NCBI RefSeq assembly: GCF_007559435.1
Contig: NZ_VMBP01000004.1
Span: forward strand, 372,001 to 436,000
Length of the DNA stretch: 64,000 nucleotides
From: Ancylobacter moscoviensis
GTDB lineage: Bacteria; Pseudomonadota; Alphaproteobacteria; Rhizobiales; Xanthobacteraceae
Reading direction: 5' to 3'
Position 1 is the first letter of the stretch. Each line of letters starts with the position of its first letter. The position numbers were made by a program, and so were the translations under genes. Below are positions 45,001 to 53,964 of this stretch, one piece after another. A model generated the notes under the pieces. That model had not been told where the DNA came from. It saw nothing but the letters and a program-made list of their open reading frames with translations, and searched no databases.

Positions 45001-46107
45001 ATGATCCGGCTGAAGAACCTCACCAAGATCTATGGCGGCATCACCGCCGTCGACAATGTCAGCATAGAAGTCGGCGCCGGCGAGGTTTGCGTGCTGCTCG
45101 GCCCTTCCGGCTGCGGCAAGACCACGACGATGAAGATGATCAACCGCCTGATCGAGCCGTCGGGCGGGCGCATCTTCATCGGCGGCAAGGACGTGACCGA
45201 GGTCGACCCGGTGCAGCTGCGCCGCTCCATCGGCTACGTCATCCAGCAGATTGGCCTTTTCCCCAACAAGACCGTCGAGGACAATATCTGCGTCGTCCCC
45301 GACATGCTCGGCCAGGATCGCAAGACCTCGCGCAAGCGCGCCGCCGAGCTGCTTGAGATGGTCAATCTCGAGCCCGCAGCTTACGCCAAGCGCTACCCGA
45401 AGGAACTCTCCGGAGGTCAGCAACAGCGCGTCGGCGTCATCCGCGCGCTGGCGGCCGACCCGCCAGTGCTGCTCATGGACGAGCCCTTCGGCGCCATCGA
45501 TCCGATCAACCGCGAGGTGATCCAGGACGAGTTCATGAAGCTGCAGGCGGCGATGAAGAAGACCGTGATCTTCGTGAGCCACGACATCGACGAGGCGGTG
45601 AAGATGGCCTCGCGCATTGCCATCTTCCGCTCCGGGCGGCTCATCCAGTACGACACGCCGGACAATATCCTCGCCCATCCCGTCGACAGCTTCGTGGCCG
45701 ACTTCGTCGGCCACGACCGCACGCTGAAGCGCCTGCGGCTGATCACCGTGCGCGACGCCATGGCTACCGAGCCTCCGCGTGTGACGCCGGACGACGACGT
45801 CGACACCGCCGTCGCGCTCATGAAGCGGCACGGCCACGTCTCGGTGGTGATGGTCGGCCCGCAGGGCAAGGTGCTCGGCTTCGTGCGGCTGGAGGCCCTG
45901 CACGGCAAGCGCGGGCGGGTCGGGGAGCACTACGAGAAGCTAACCAGTGTCGTGCATGTCGACGACAATCTGCGCAACGCGGTGTCGCAGATGTTCGCTA
46001 ACGACCAGTCCTGGCTCGCCTGCGTCAGCACTGAGGGCGTCTACCAAGGCTATATCACCCAGCGCAGCATTACCCATCTGTTGGGCGCCACCTACCGGGA
46101 TCGATGA
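45001..46107 (+). CDS. QAT-family ABC transporter ATPase with CBS domains, system 1
   Basis: A 368-residue ATPase. Walker A is LLGPSGCGKTTTMKMINRL, the signature is KELSGGQQQRVGVIRALA, Walker B is PVLLMDEPFGAIDP, and the switch His is in FVSHDIDEAV. The region after about residue 245 forms a tandem CBS module (ITVRDAMATEPPRVTPDDD; LTSVVHVDDNLRNAVSQMF), as in OpuA/OpuC-type osmoregulated betaine importers, where CBS domains respond to ionic strength. It lies 12 bp downstream of the first permease and overlaps the second by 4 bp. Confidence 0.94.
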   Translation: MIRLKNLTKIYGGITAVDNVSIEVGAGEVCVLLGPSGCGKTTTMKMINRLIEPSGGRIFIGGKDVTEVDPVQLRRSIGYVIQQIGLFPNKTVEDNICVVPDMLGQDRKTSRKRAAELLEMVNLEPAAYAKRYPKELSGGQQQRVGVIRALAADPPVLLMDEPFGAIDPINREVIQDEFMKLQAAMKKTVIFVSHDIDEAVKMASRIAIFRSGRLIQYDTPDNILAHPVDSFVADFVGHDRTLKRLRLITVRDAMATEPPRVTPDDDVDTAVALMKRHGHVSVVMVGPQGKVLGFVRLEALHGKRGRVGEHYEKLTSVVHVDDNLRNAVSQMFANDQSWLACVSTEGVYQGYITQRSITHLLGATYRDR

Positions 46108-46853
46108 TGGTGGAGGCGCATAGACATCAGGCGCGGGCGCTGGCAGCGCTGTGGCGGGTCGCCACCCTTGCCCTCGTCTTCACGCTCGGCGTGTGGGCGA
46201 GCACGAGCGGCACGCTGGGCGCGATGATGCAGTATCGCGAGGACATCGCCTTCCTCACCGTGCAGCATCTCGAGCTGGTGGCGATCTCCGGCGGGATCGC
46301 CATCGCCACCGGCATCCCCATCGGCATATTGTTGGCGCGCCGCAGCCTCGGCCTGTTCGGACCGGTGCTGACGCAACTCATCAATCTCGGCACCACCGTC
46401 CCTACCCTCGCCATCCTGGCGCTGGCGATGACGGTGCTAGGGCTCGGCGCACCGCCGGCGATCTTCGGCCTCGCGGTGCTCACCTTACTGCCCATCGTGC
46501 TCAACACCGTGGCCGGGTTGCGCGCCGTGCCGCCGGCTCTGATCGAGGCGGCGCGAGGAATGGGCATGACCAACCTGCAAATCCTGCTGCAGGTCGAGAT
46601 CCCCAACGCGCTCTTCGTCATCGCCGCCGGCATCCGCACGGCGCTCGCCATCAATGTCGGCACCGTGCCGCTCGCCTTCCTGATCGGCGGCGGCGGGCTC
46701 GGCGAGCTGATCTTCACTGGCATCGACCTGATGGACACCGGCCTGCTGCTCGCCGGCGCGATCCCGACCGCCCTGCTTGCCGTGGCGGTCGATTTCATCG
46801 CCGGACAGTTGCAGTTCTGGTTGGTGCCGCGCGGCGTCAACCCCTTGAGATAA
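46104..46853 (+). CDS. QAT-family ABC transporter permease, system 1, second subunit
   Basis: A 249-residue permease with about six hydrophobic helices. It has GTTVPTLAILALAMTVLGLG, the EAA-type loop PPALIEAARGMGMTNLQILL, and the family end IGGGGLGELIFTGIDLMDTG. It has a longer N-terminus with an extra hydrophobic segment (ALWRVATLALVFTLGVWAST) than the first permease. It overlaps the ATPase gene by 4 bp and lies 21 bp before the binding-protein gene. Confidence 0.92.
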   Translation: MMVEAHRHQARALAALWRVATLALVFTLGVWASTSGTLGAMMQYREDIAFLTVQHLELVAISGGIAIATGIPIGILLARRSLGLFGPVLTQLINLGTTVPTLAILALAMTVLGLGAPPAIFGLAVLTLLPIVLNTVAGLRAVPPALIEAARGMGMTNLQILLQVEIPNALFVIAAGIRTALAINVGTVPLAFLIGGGGLGELIFTGIDLMDTGLLLAGAIPTALLAVAVDFIAGQLQFWLVPRGVNPLR

Positions 46854-46874
46854 CAACATCCAGAGGAGAAGAAG

Positions 46875-47756
46875 ATGCGTTTCCTGAAGACCGCGGCCGT
46901 TGCCGCCGCCTTCCTCGGCGTGGTGAGCGCTGCCAGCGCCACTACCGTCGTGGTCGGCGGCAAGAACTACACCGAGCAACAGCTGATGTCGGAGATGACG
47001 GCCCAGTTGCTCAAGGCCAAGGGCTTCAACGTCGACAAGCGCACCGGCCTCGGCACCGCGCCGCTGCGTCAGGCACAGGAGAACGGCCAAATCGACGTCT
47101 ATTGGGAATACACCGGCACCTCGCTGATCACCTTCAACAAGGTGACCGACAAGCTCGATGCTGCCGCGACCTACGCCAAGGTGAAGGAGCTCGACACGCC
47201 CAAAGGCCTCGTCTGGCTCAATCCGTCCAAGGCGAACAACACCTATTCCTTCGCCATGCGCGCGGCCGACGCCAGGGCCAAGGGCATCACCTCGATCTCC
47301 GACCTCGCGGCCAAGATCAACGGCGGCGAAAAACTGAGCTTCGGCTCCAACGCAGAATTCTACGCCCGTCCCGACGGGTTGAAGCCGCTGGAGGAGAGCT
47401 ATGGCTTCACCTTCGGCCGCGACAACGTCAAGCGCATGGACACCGGCATCGTCTACCAGGCCCTGAAGGATGGCCAGGTCGATGTCGGCCTGGTCTTCGC
47501 GACCGACGGGCGTATCCCTGCCTTCGACTTCGTGGTGCTGAAGGACGACAAGGGTTATTTCCCGACCTATGCGATGACCCCGGTCATCCGCAAGGCGGTG
47601 CTCGACGCCAACCCGCAGCTCGCCGAGATTCTCAACGGCCTCTCCGCCAAGCTGGACGATCAGACCATGGCCAAGCTGAACGCTTCTATCGACGTCGACA
47701 AGAAGACGGTCGAGGAAGTGGCAGCCGGCTTCCTGAAGCAGCAGGGGCTGATCTGA
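46875..47756 (+). CDS. Glycine betaine/choline-type ABC substrate-binding protein, system 1
   Basis: A 293-residue periplasmic binding protein with a signal peptide MRFLKTAAVAAAFLGVVSAA and a cleavage site near ASA/TTV. The OpuAC-type fold is shown by VVVGGKNYTEQQLMSEMTAQ, GQIDVYWEYTGTSLITFNKV and LKDGQVDVGLVFATDGRIPA. The segment DVYWEYTGT supplies aromatic residues that in OsmF/OpuCC-like proteins help cage the quaternary ammonium group. GAGGAGAAGAAG precedes the ATG. It is the last gene of the transporter operon. The ligand is likely a quaternary or N-methylated amine; which one is unknown. Confidence 0.92.
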   Translation: MRFLKTAAVAAAFLGVVSAASATTVVVGGKNYTEQQLMSEMTAQLLKAKGFNVDKRTGLGTAPLRQAQENGQIDVYWEYTGTSLITFNKVTDKLDAAATYAKVKELDTPKGLVWLNPSKANNTYSFAMRAADARAKGITSISDLAAKINGGEKLSFGSNAEFYARPDGLKPLEESYGFTFGRDNVKRMDTGIVYQALKDGQVDVGLVFATDGRIPAFDFVVLKDDKGYFPTYAMTPVIRKAVLDANPQLAEILNGLSAKLDDQTMAKLNASIDVDKKTVEEVAAGFLKQQGLI

Positions 47757-47778
47757 GGATCGCTTCGCGGATCAGCTT

Positions 47779-47879
47779 CATCCTGAGGTGCGAGCGTGGC
47801 GAGCCTCGAAGGAGATCGCTCAAACGCACCAGGACGAGCATCCTCGGAGGCCCGGCCTCTGGTCGAGCACCTTAGGATG
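47779..47879. repeat. Hyphomicrobiales-type intergenic repeat with long inverted arms
   Basis: CATCCTGAGGTGC (47779-47791) and GCACCTTAGGATG (47867-47879) are inverted copies with one mismatch. Between them are GCGAGCCTCGAAGGA and a second CATCCTCGGAGG...CCTCTGGTCGAG segment. The motif CATCCTGAGG...GCCTCGAAGGA recurs in genomes of this order. It lies between the convergent binding-protein gene and the nitrilase gene and may stop transcription from both. Confidence 0.75.
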
Positions 47880-47910
47880 GAGCGAGCCGGGAAAGCGGGA
47901 TGGCTGGGCG

Positions 47911-48702
47911 TTACCCGAGCCGGTAGAGGTCCGAACGGCGATCGGCGAGATAATTGTGCCCCACCCGCCAGGCATGGACGGTGGCGGGCTTCACCTCGGC
48001 CTCGATCAGCGCCGGACCTTCCGCCGGTGCGGCGGCGAGCACCGACCCGTCCGGTGCGGTAATGCGGCTCATGCCGATGAAGTTGAACCCCGCGTCAAGG
48101 CCGACGACATTGGCATAGACAACGTGGCAGCCATTCTCATAGCCGCGCGCCGGCACCAGCACCTCCGGCACCACGCGGTAGGGATGGCTGGTGGCGCTGA
48201 TGACGATCAGCGTGTCCGCACCGCGCAGCACGAGGTCGCGGGCCGCCTCGGCGAATTCGAGGTCGTAGCAGATCAACAAACCCAGCTTCAGCCCGCCCCA
48301 CTCCATCACCGTCGATGGCGTGCCGGGCGAGAACAGGCTCTTCTCGTGCGGCCCCCAAAGATTGACCTTGCGATAATTGCCGCGGATCGCCCCGTCCGAA
48401 CCGATGGCGATGGCGGAATTGTAGCGCACGCCGTCCCCCTCCTCGGCATAGCCGGCGATGAAGCCCTTCCCTGCGCGGCGGGCGAGGTCCTGCACACGCT
48501 CGATGAAGGGGGAGTGTTGCGCTACGGCGAGACGGCGGACTCGCTCGGCGTCGCCATAGCCGCACAGAGCGAGCTCCGGTAGCACGATGAGCTCGGCGGC
48601 AGGTGCACCGGCGATAGACTGCTCCAGCAGGGCGATCGCCGCGTCATGGCTTTCCGGCGCCGTTCCCGTCTGGGCGACCGCGATGCGCAGGCTGTCCGTC
48701 AT
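47911..48702 (-). CDS. Nitrilase superfamily amidohydrolase at the end of the hydrolase-transporter operon
   Basis: A 263-residue carbon-nitrogen hydrolase with Glu in LIVLPELALCGYG, Lys in NYRKVNLWGPHE and Cys in LGLLICYDLEFAEA. It resembles small aliphatic amidase/omega-amidase type enzymes. GAGAGG lies before the ATG at 48702. It follows the binding-protein gene with a 75-bp gap on the same strand and is probably the last gene of that operon. In this setting it could hydrolyse an amide of the imported compound. A similar but separate nitrilase gene lies at 19130. Confidence 0.88.
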   Translation of the reverse strand: MTDSLRIAVAQTGTAPESHDAAIALLEQSIAGAPAAELIVLPELALCGYGDAERVRRLAVAQHSPFIERVQDLARRAGKGFIAGYAEEGDGVRYNSAIAIGSDGAIRGNYRKVNLWGPHEKSLFSPGTPSTVMEWGGLKLGLLICYDLEFAEAARDLVLRGADTLIVISATSHPYRVVPEVLVPARGYENGCHVVYANVVGLDAGFNFIGMSRITAPDGSVLAAAPAEGPALIEAEVKPATVHAWRVGHNYLADRRSDLYRLG

Positions 48703-48777
48703 GGTAACCTCTCAAGACAGAAGACCGGGATCTCTCGACCCCGGCCCAATCAGTTCAGGCACTTGCCGGAGCCCGCT

Positions 48778-49689
48778 TCACTTAGGGATGAAACCCTTCT
48801 CCTTCAGATAGGTCTCGGCGACCTTCTCGACGTCGATGCCGTCAATGTCCGCCATGCCGTTCAGCTTGATCTGGGTCTCGGTGTCGAGCGAGTTGGTCAC
48901 CGCCTCGATGGCCGGGCCGATCTCGGGGTGCTTGGCGAGCACGTCGTCGCGCACGGTGATGGCGGCGTTGTAGGCCGGGAAGAACAGCTTGTCGTCGTCG
49001 AGCACGGCGAGGCCGACCTTGCCGATGCGCGCATCGGTGGCGAAGGCGACGATCACGTCGACCGAGCCGCTATCGACCGCGGTGTACATCAGGCCGATCT
49101 CCATCGGCTTGATCGAGCCGAACTTGAAGCCGTAATGCTTGCTCATGCCGGGATAGCCGTCGAGCGGGCGTGCGGCGAACTCGACCGAGGAGCCCAGCGT
49201 CCACTTCGGCGCCTGCGGGGCAAGGTCGGAAATGATCTTGATGTTCAGTTCCTTGGCCTTGTCCGCCTTCAGCGCCAGCGCATAGGTGTTGTTGAAGCTG
49301 GTCGGCGACAGCCAGGTGATCTTGTACTGGTCTTTGTAGCCGTCGCGGACCACCTCGAATGCCTTTTTGGGGTCGGTGATCGGGTCCTTCTTCAGGACGT
49401 TGGCCAGCGCGTCGCCGGTATAGTCCGGCAGCACGTCGATAGCGCCGGAGATGATCGCCTGCTGGGCGATGCCGGTGCCGCCGAGATTGGGGAAGCGCTC
49501 GACCGGCAGGCCAAGCTTCTTCTCGATGACCAGCGCGGCCATGATGCCGAGCATGGCCTGCTCGGTGATGTTGGGCCAGCCGATCTTGATGGCGTCGGCG
49601 GCCTGCGCCTTGGGCAGCGAGACGGCGGTGAAGGCGAGCGTGGCCGCAGCGGCGGCGCACACGGCACGGCGGGTGAAGAGCCTGGTCAT
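48778..49689 (-). CDS. Glycine betaine-type ABC substrate-binding protein, system 2
   Basis: A 303-residue periplasmic protein, signal peptide up to about residue 30 (LPKAQA/ADA). The fold is seen in IKIGWPNITEQAMLGIMAAL, GGTGIAQQAIISGAIDVLPD, and YTAVDSGSVDVIVAFATDAR. The usual aromatic WEYTG segment is here DVLPDYTGDALA, so the binding site differs from system 1 and may take another ligand. Its ATG overlaps the stop of the upstream CocE-type gene by 4 bp (ATGA), an unusual coupling of an exported protein to a cytoplasmic hydrolase. Confidence 0.92.
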   Translation of the reverse strand: MTRLFTRRAVCAAAAATLAFTAVSLPKAQAADAIKIGWPNITEQAMLGIMAALVIEKKLGLPVERFPNLGGTGIAQQAIISGAIDVLPDYTGDALANVLKKDPITDPKKAFEVVRDGYKDQYKITWLSPTSFNNTYALALKADKAKELNIKIISDLAPQAPKWTLGSSVEFAARPLDGYPGMSKHYGFKFGSIKPMEIGLMYTAVDSGSVDVIVAFATDARIGKVGLAVLDDDKLFFPAYNAAITVRDDVLAKHPEIGPAIEAVTNSLDTETQIKLNGMADIDGIDVEKVAETYLKEKGFIPK

Positions 49690-51746
49690 GTATTCTGTTC
49701 CTCTGGATATGCGACGCTGTTTTCCGCGTCGTGGTTGAGACTGCTTTCCCTGGGAATTCTCACGTCCCATGTTCTTGTCCTGGCGAGGGTGTCGCCCTCG
49801 AAGAGGTCGAGCCGCGCGGTGAGGCGGAAGCTCTCGGCGTCGCCGGTCATCCGGGCGACGCTCTCGGTGCGGACCGACCAGTCGCCGCGCGCCATGGTCA
49901 TGGTCCAGCCGGTCTCAATGCGGGCGGAGAGCGGATCGCCGGCCTCGACCTCGTAGGTCTCGTCGTTGATCCGGCCAACGACCATGCCGCTCGACTCGAT
50001 CAGTTCGTCGCCATAGTCGAGGCGCACATGCATGCGGCGGGTGCCGGAGACGAGCTCGCTCGACAATTCGCGGCGGAAGCTGCCGGCGCGCAGAGTCGTG
50101 CGCGGCTCCGGCGGCGGCGCCTGCGGCGGCTCCATGCCGGGCAGGAAGCGCGAGGCGGCCCCCGGCTGCCATGTCGGCAGGTCGAGCCGGCTGGCACCGG
50201 CGATGAGGCTCAGCGTCGCCGGCTCCGGCGCCGGCCAGGCGGTCGGCCAGTAGGAGGTGGAGACGGCGACACGGATGCGGTGCCCGGCCTTGAAGCGATG
50301 GGCGATGTCGTTGAGCGCAATGTCGACCGCATAGCGGCGGCCCGGCTCCAGCGCGACGAAGCGTTCATGGCCTTCGATATGGTTGAGGTTGAGCAGGCCG
50401 TAGCTCACCCGCGACGAGGCGCCGTCGGGGGCGACGTCGTTCAGCCGCACCGCCACCATGGCACGGGGCCGGTCGGTCGAGAGCTCAAGGTGAACGACCG
50501 GCTGGCCGATGGCAGAAAGGTCCGCTTCGAGCGGCGGCGTGTCGAAGCAGAGCGAGCGGGCGTCATCCTCGCGCTGGTCGGTCGGCTGGTCGGCGCCGAC
50601 GCCATAGGCGCACCATTCCCCTGCGCCGAAGCCATTGTCGAGCGGGCTCAGATGCCTCAGCTCGACCTCGTCGCCCCGTGCCGGCTCAAGCCTGCCAACG
50701 CCGAGATAAAGCCGGCGCCCGATGGTCTCGGCCGAGGGCCAGCTCTCGAATCCCACCCAGCGCCCGGGGCGCTCGACATGGATGGGCTCCGCGGGAAGCT
50801 CGTCCTGCAGCCACACCCGCAACGCCGGAAGCTGGTCGACGGCATTGGCGATGCCCTTCAGCCAGCGGTCCCACCAGCGCAGGCACTCGCGGAGGAAGTC
50901 GATCTGCGGGCCGGGCACGGCGAGATGGGGGTAGTCGTGCCCCCAAGGCCCGATCAGCCCCTTCGCCACGCCGGGAAGGCCGGCGACGAGGCGCGGGACG
51001 GCGTTGGTGTAGGAATCCGACCAGCCGCCGACGGCCAGCACCGGCACCTCGATGCGGGAAAAATCCTCACAGACCGAACCGTGTTGCCAATAGGGGTCGC
51101 GCAGCGGATGACGGGCCCATTCGGCGATGAAGAGCTGCGCGTTGTCGACCCGCTCCAGCCACATGTCGCGCCAGCGCTCACCGACGACCTCCGGGTCCGG
51201 CGGCCGGGAGAGGTCGGCGAAGAAGGTCTGTGACCAGGTGAGGTTGGCGCTGAGCGGGCAGCCGCCCATGTAGTGGACGTCGTCGGCGTAGCGGTCGTCG
51301 GTCGAGCCGACGGTGATGATGGCCTTGAGCTGCGGCGGGCGCAGAGCGGCAATCTGCAATGAGTTGAAGCCGCCCCAGGAGATGCCCATCATGCCGATCC
51401 GGCCATCGCACCAGGGCTGGGCGGCGATCCATTCCAGCGCGGCCAGCGCGTCCGCCTGCTCCTGCGGCGTATATTCGTCCGCCAGCAGCCCCTCGGAATC
51501 GCCAGAGCCGCGAATGTCGATGCGCACGGCCGCATAGCCGTGTCCGGCGAAGAAGGGATGCACCCGCGCGTCCCGCGCGGACATGCCGTCGGACTTGCGG
51601 TAGGGGATGTATTCGACGATCGCCGGCACCGGCCCGTCATGGCCGGCCGGCAGCCACAGCCGGGCCGCGAGGCGCACACCATCCGGCATCGGAATCCAGA
51701 CGTTCCGATGGCATTCGACCTCATGGGAGGCTGCGGACTGCTGCAT
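49686..51746 (-). CDS. CocE/NonD family (S15) hydrolase, system 2, first copy
   Basis: A 686-residue serine hydrolase of the X-Pro dipeptidyl-peptidase/cocaine esterase family. The N-terminal region has MPDGVRLAARLWLP and VRIDIRGSGDSEGLLADEYT. The nucleophile elbow is MMGISWGGFNSLQIAAL and later DDVHYMGGCPLSANL. The C-terminal half is the jelly-roll domain typical of the family. Family members cleave esters, amides or beta-lactam acyl groups. No signal peptide is seen, so it acts in the cytoplasm on an imported compound. It is 10 bp downstream of the ATPase gene and overlaps the binding-protein gene, so it is locked into the operon. Confidence 0.88.
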   Translation of the reverse strand: MQQSAASHEVECHRNVWIPMPDGVRLAARLWLPAGHDGPVPAIVEYIPYRKSDGMSARDARVHPFFAGHGYAAVRIDIRGSGDSEGLLADEYTPQEQADALAALEWIAAQPWCDGRIGMMGISWGGFNSLQIAALRPPQLKAIITVGSTDDRYADDVHYMGGCPLSANLTWSQTFFADLSRPPDPEVVGERWRDMWLERVDNAQLFIAEWARHPLRDPYWQHGSVCEDFSRIEVPVLAVGGWSDSYTNAVPRLVAGLPGVAKGLIGPWGHDYPHLAVPGPQIDFLRECLRWWDRWLKGIANAVDQLPALRVWLQDELPAEPIHVERPGRWVGFESWPSAETIGRRLYLGVGRLEPARGDEVELRHLSPLDNGFGAGEWCAYGVGADQPTDQREDDARSLCFDTPPLEADLSAIGQPVVHLELSTDRPRAMVAVRLNDVAPDGASSRVSYGLLNLNHIEGHERFVALEPGRRYAVDIALNDIAHRFKAGHRIRVAVSTSYWPTAWPAPEPATLSLIAGASRLDLPTWQPGAASRFLPGMEPPQAPPPEPRTTLRAGSFRRELSSELVSGTRRMHVRLDYGDELIESSGMVVGRINDETYEVEAGDPLSARIETGWTMTMARGDWSVRTESVARMTGDAESFRLTARLDLFEGDTLARTRTWDVRIPRESSLNHDAENSVAYPEEQNT

Positions 51747-51756
51747 CCTCGCCTCC

Positions 51757-52686
51757 TCAGCCTATGCTCGCGCGCAGCAAGTCGCGTATATGAAGGCTGC
51801 CGCCGCCCTCGACCGCCAGCGCGTCGCGCCCGGTGTCGAGCATGCGCAGGAACGCCGTTTCCAGCGTCGCCTCGCGGCCGACGGCCGGGGCCTCCCCCGG
51901 CGCGGCGTCCTCGCTCATGACCGAAGCGACAGGGAGCGTGCTGAGCAGCTTCACCAACCGGTCGTGGCCGATCAACTCGGCGACGAAGGCGTCCTTCGGA
52001 TGGCGCAATATGTCGACCGGCGGCTCGTGCTGGACGAGCCTTCCGGCGCGCAGTACCGCGACCTTGTCGCCGAGCCGGATCGCCTCGTCCATGTCGTGGG
52101 TAACGATGACGATGGTCTTGCGCACCTTGCTCTGGATCGCCAGCAACTCATCCTGGATGCGCACGCGGGTGATGGGATCGAGCGCACCGAAGGGCTCGTC
52201 CATCAAAAGCACCGGCGGATCGGCGGCGAGTGCGCGGGCGACGCCGACGCGCTGCTGCTGGCCGCCCGACAGGCTGCGCGGATAGCGCGCGCGGTGCTCG
52301 GGCGGGAGACCGACGAGGGCGAGCAGTTCGTCGATCCGGGCGTCTATGCGCGCCTTGTTCCAGCCGAGCAGCTTGGGAACGATGGCGATGTTCTCGGCGA
52401 CGCTCATATGCGGGAACAGCCCGACATACTGGATGACGTAACCGATCATCCGGCGAAGCTCTTTCAGCGGCATGTGCGAAATGGGAGCGTCGCCGAGATA
52501 GATCTCGCCGCTCGACGGCTCGATCAGACGGTTGATCATCTTCATCGTCGTCGTCTTGCCGCAACCGGACGGCCCGACGAGAGCGAGGATGCTGCCGGCC
52601 TCGATGGTCAGCGACAGGCGGTCGACCGCCGGCGGCGTTCCGGGGAACTCCTTCGTGACATCGCGGAACTCGACCTGGAGCGCCAT
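51757..52686 (-). CDS. QAT-family ABC transporter ATPase, system 2
   Basis: A 309-residue ATPase with Walker A (ALVGPSGCGKTTTMKMINRL), signature (RSLSGGQQQRVGVARALAAD), Walker B (PVLLMDEPFGALDPI) and switch His (VTHDMDEAI). After about residue 250 a shortened regulatory part remains (one CBS-like stretch, LDTGRDALAVEGGGSLHIRD), less than the two CBS domains of system 1. So ionic-strength control may be weaker or absent. It lies 10 bp downstream of the second permease and 10 bp upstream of the first CocE-type gene. Confidence 0.94.
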   Translation of the reverse strand: MALQVEFRDVTKEFPGTPPAVDRLSLTIEAGSILALVGPSGCGKTTTMKMINRLIEPSSGEIYLGDAPISHMPLKELRRMIGYVIQYVGLFPHMSVAENIAIVPKLLGWNKARIDARIDELLALVGLPPEHRARYPRSLSGGQQQRVGVARALAADPPVLLMDEPFGALDPITRVRIQDELLAIQSKVRKTIVIVTHDMDEAIRLGDKVAVLRAGRLVQHEPPVDILRHPKDAFVAELIGHDRLVKLLSTLPVASVMSEDAAPGEAPAVGREATLETAFLRMLDTGRDALAVEGGGSLHIRDLLRASIG

Positions 52687-52696
52687 GGCGCGCCTC

Positions 52697-53326
52697 CTAT
52701 GATACGCGCCGGCTGGCGAGACGTTCCAGCCCGAACAGCAGGTAGTTGACAGTGACGGCGAGCAGCGCGGTGAGGCCGGAGCCGATGATCAGCGGTGTCG
52801 TATCCATGCGGGAAATGCCCTGCAGGATCAGGGTGCCGAGGCTGTCGACGCCGATATAGGCGGTGAGGGTCAACACCGAGACGAGCATCACCGCCGAGAT
52901 GCGCACGCCGGCAATGACGATGGGCAGCACGGCCGGCACCTCCACCCGCAGGAGGATCTGCGCCGGCGACATGCCCATGCCGCGGGCAGCCTCCAGCATG
53001 CGCGGATCGATCGAGGCGAAGCCGCTCGTCGTGTTGCGCAGAATCGGCAGCACGCCCTTGACGAAGAGCGGGATCAGCGCGCCCGAAATGCCGATGCCGA
53101 GCAGCGGGATCGACAGCGCCAGCAGCACGATCTCGGGGCAGGCCTGCAGCACATTGACCACCGGCACGATCAGCGTGCCGAGCCCCTTGAAACGGTGCAC
53201 CAGCGTGCCGAGGGCGACGCCGATCACGATGGCGGCGGCGAGCGCGATAGCGAACAGGATGACGTGCTGCTCGAGCAGATAGAGGATGTTGTCGCCGAAG
53301 ACCTCGACATATTCGGTGAAGCTCAT
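52697..53326 (-). CDS. QAT-family ABC transporter permease, system 2
   Basis: A 209-residue permease with about five to six helices. It shows QACPEIVLLALSIPLLGIGI, the EAA-type loop IDPRMLEAARGMGMSPAQIL, and the ending TAYIGVDSLGTLILQGISRM. Its ATG overlaps the stop of the preceding permease by 4 bp (ATGA). It is paired with that permease as the two membrane subunits of the importer. Confidence 0.92.
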   Translation of the reverse strand: MSFTEYVEVFGDNILYLLEQHVILFAIALAAAIVIGVALGTLVHRFKGLGTLIVPVVNVLQACPEIVLLALSIPLLGIGISGALIPLFVKGVLPILRNTTSGFASIDPRMLEAARGMGMSPAQILLRVEVPAVLPIVIAGVRISAVMLVSVLTLTAYIGVDSLGTLILQGISRMDTTPLIIGSGLTALLAVTVNYLLFGLERLASRRVS

Positions 53327-53964
53327 GGCGCGGCCACCTCGCGGGAGCGGGAGAGGCGCTGCTCGGCGAGCTTCAGGAGGAAATCGGCGCCGAGCGCCAT
53401 GACCAGCACCGGCACCGAGCCGGCGATGACGAGGTTCCACGACATGATGGAGATGCCGCGGAAGATCAGGTCGCCGAGGCCGCCGGCGGCGATGAGCGAG
53501 GCGAGCGTGACCATGCCGATGGCGTTGACCACCGCCACCCGCAGCCCGGCAAAGATCACCGGCAGGGCGAGCGGCAGCTCGACCCGGAACAAGCGGGTGA
53601 GGCGGCCCATGCCCATGCCGACCGCGACCTCGCGCAGATTGGGGTCGATATTGGCGAGGCCAGTATAGGTGTTCTGCACCACCGGCAGCAGCGAATAGAG
53701 CACCACAGCCACGATGGCGGGGATGACGCCGATGCCCAGCAGAGGGATCATCAGCCCGAACAGGGCGAGCGTCGGCACGGTGTAGATGATGCTGACCGTG
53801 TTGAGTACCAGCGCCGCCGCCAGCCGGTTCATGTGGCTGAGCACGCCGAGCGGCAGGCCGATGCCGAGCGCGAGCCCGACCGCCATCAGCGACAGCCGCA
53901 AATGCCACCAGGAAACGGCGAGGATGTCCTCCCAGCGGGTGGCGAGGAAGTCGTAGAGGCTCAT
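53323..53964 (-). CDS. QAT-family ABC transporter permease, system 2, second subunit
   Basis: A 213-residue permease beginning MSLYDFLATRWEDILAVSWW. The transport loop is NIDPNLREVAVGMGMGRLTR, and the end IAAGGLGDLIFRGISIMSWN is typical. A longer frame adds 21 residues of an Arg-rich, non-membrane stretch that lies inside the upstream gene, so ATG 53964 is used. It overlaps the stop of the upstream CocE-type gene by 4 bp, so hydrolase and permease are translated in a coupled way. Confidence 0.92.
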   Translation of the reverse strand: MSLYDFLATRWEDILAVSWWHLRLSLMAVGLALGIGLPLGVLSHMNRLAAALVLNTVSIIYTVPTLALFGLMIPLLGIGVIPAIVAVVLYSLLPVVQNTYTGLANIDPNLREVAVGMGMGRLTRLFRVELPLALPVIFAGLRVAVVNAIGMVTLASLIAAGGLGDLIFRGISIMSWNLVIAGSVPVLVMALGADFLLKLAEQRLSRSREVAAP

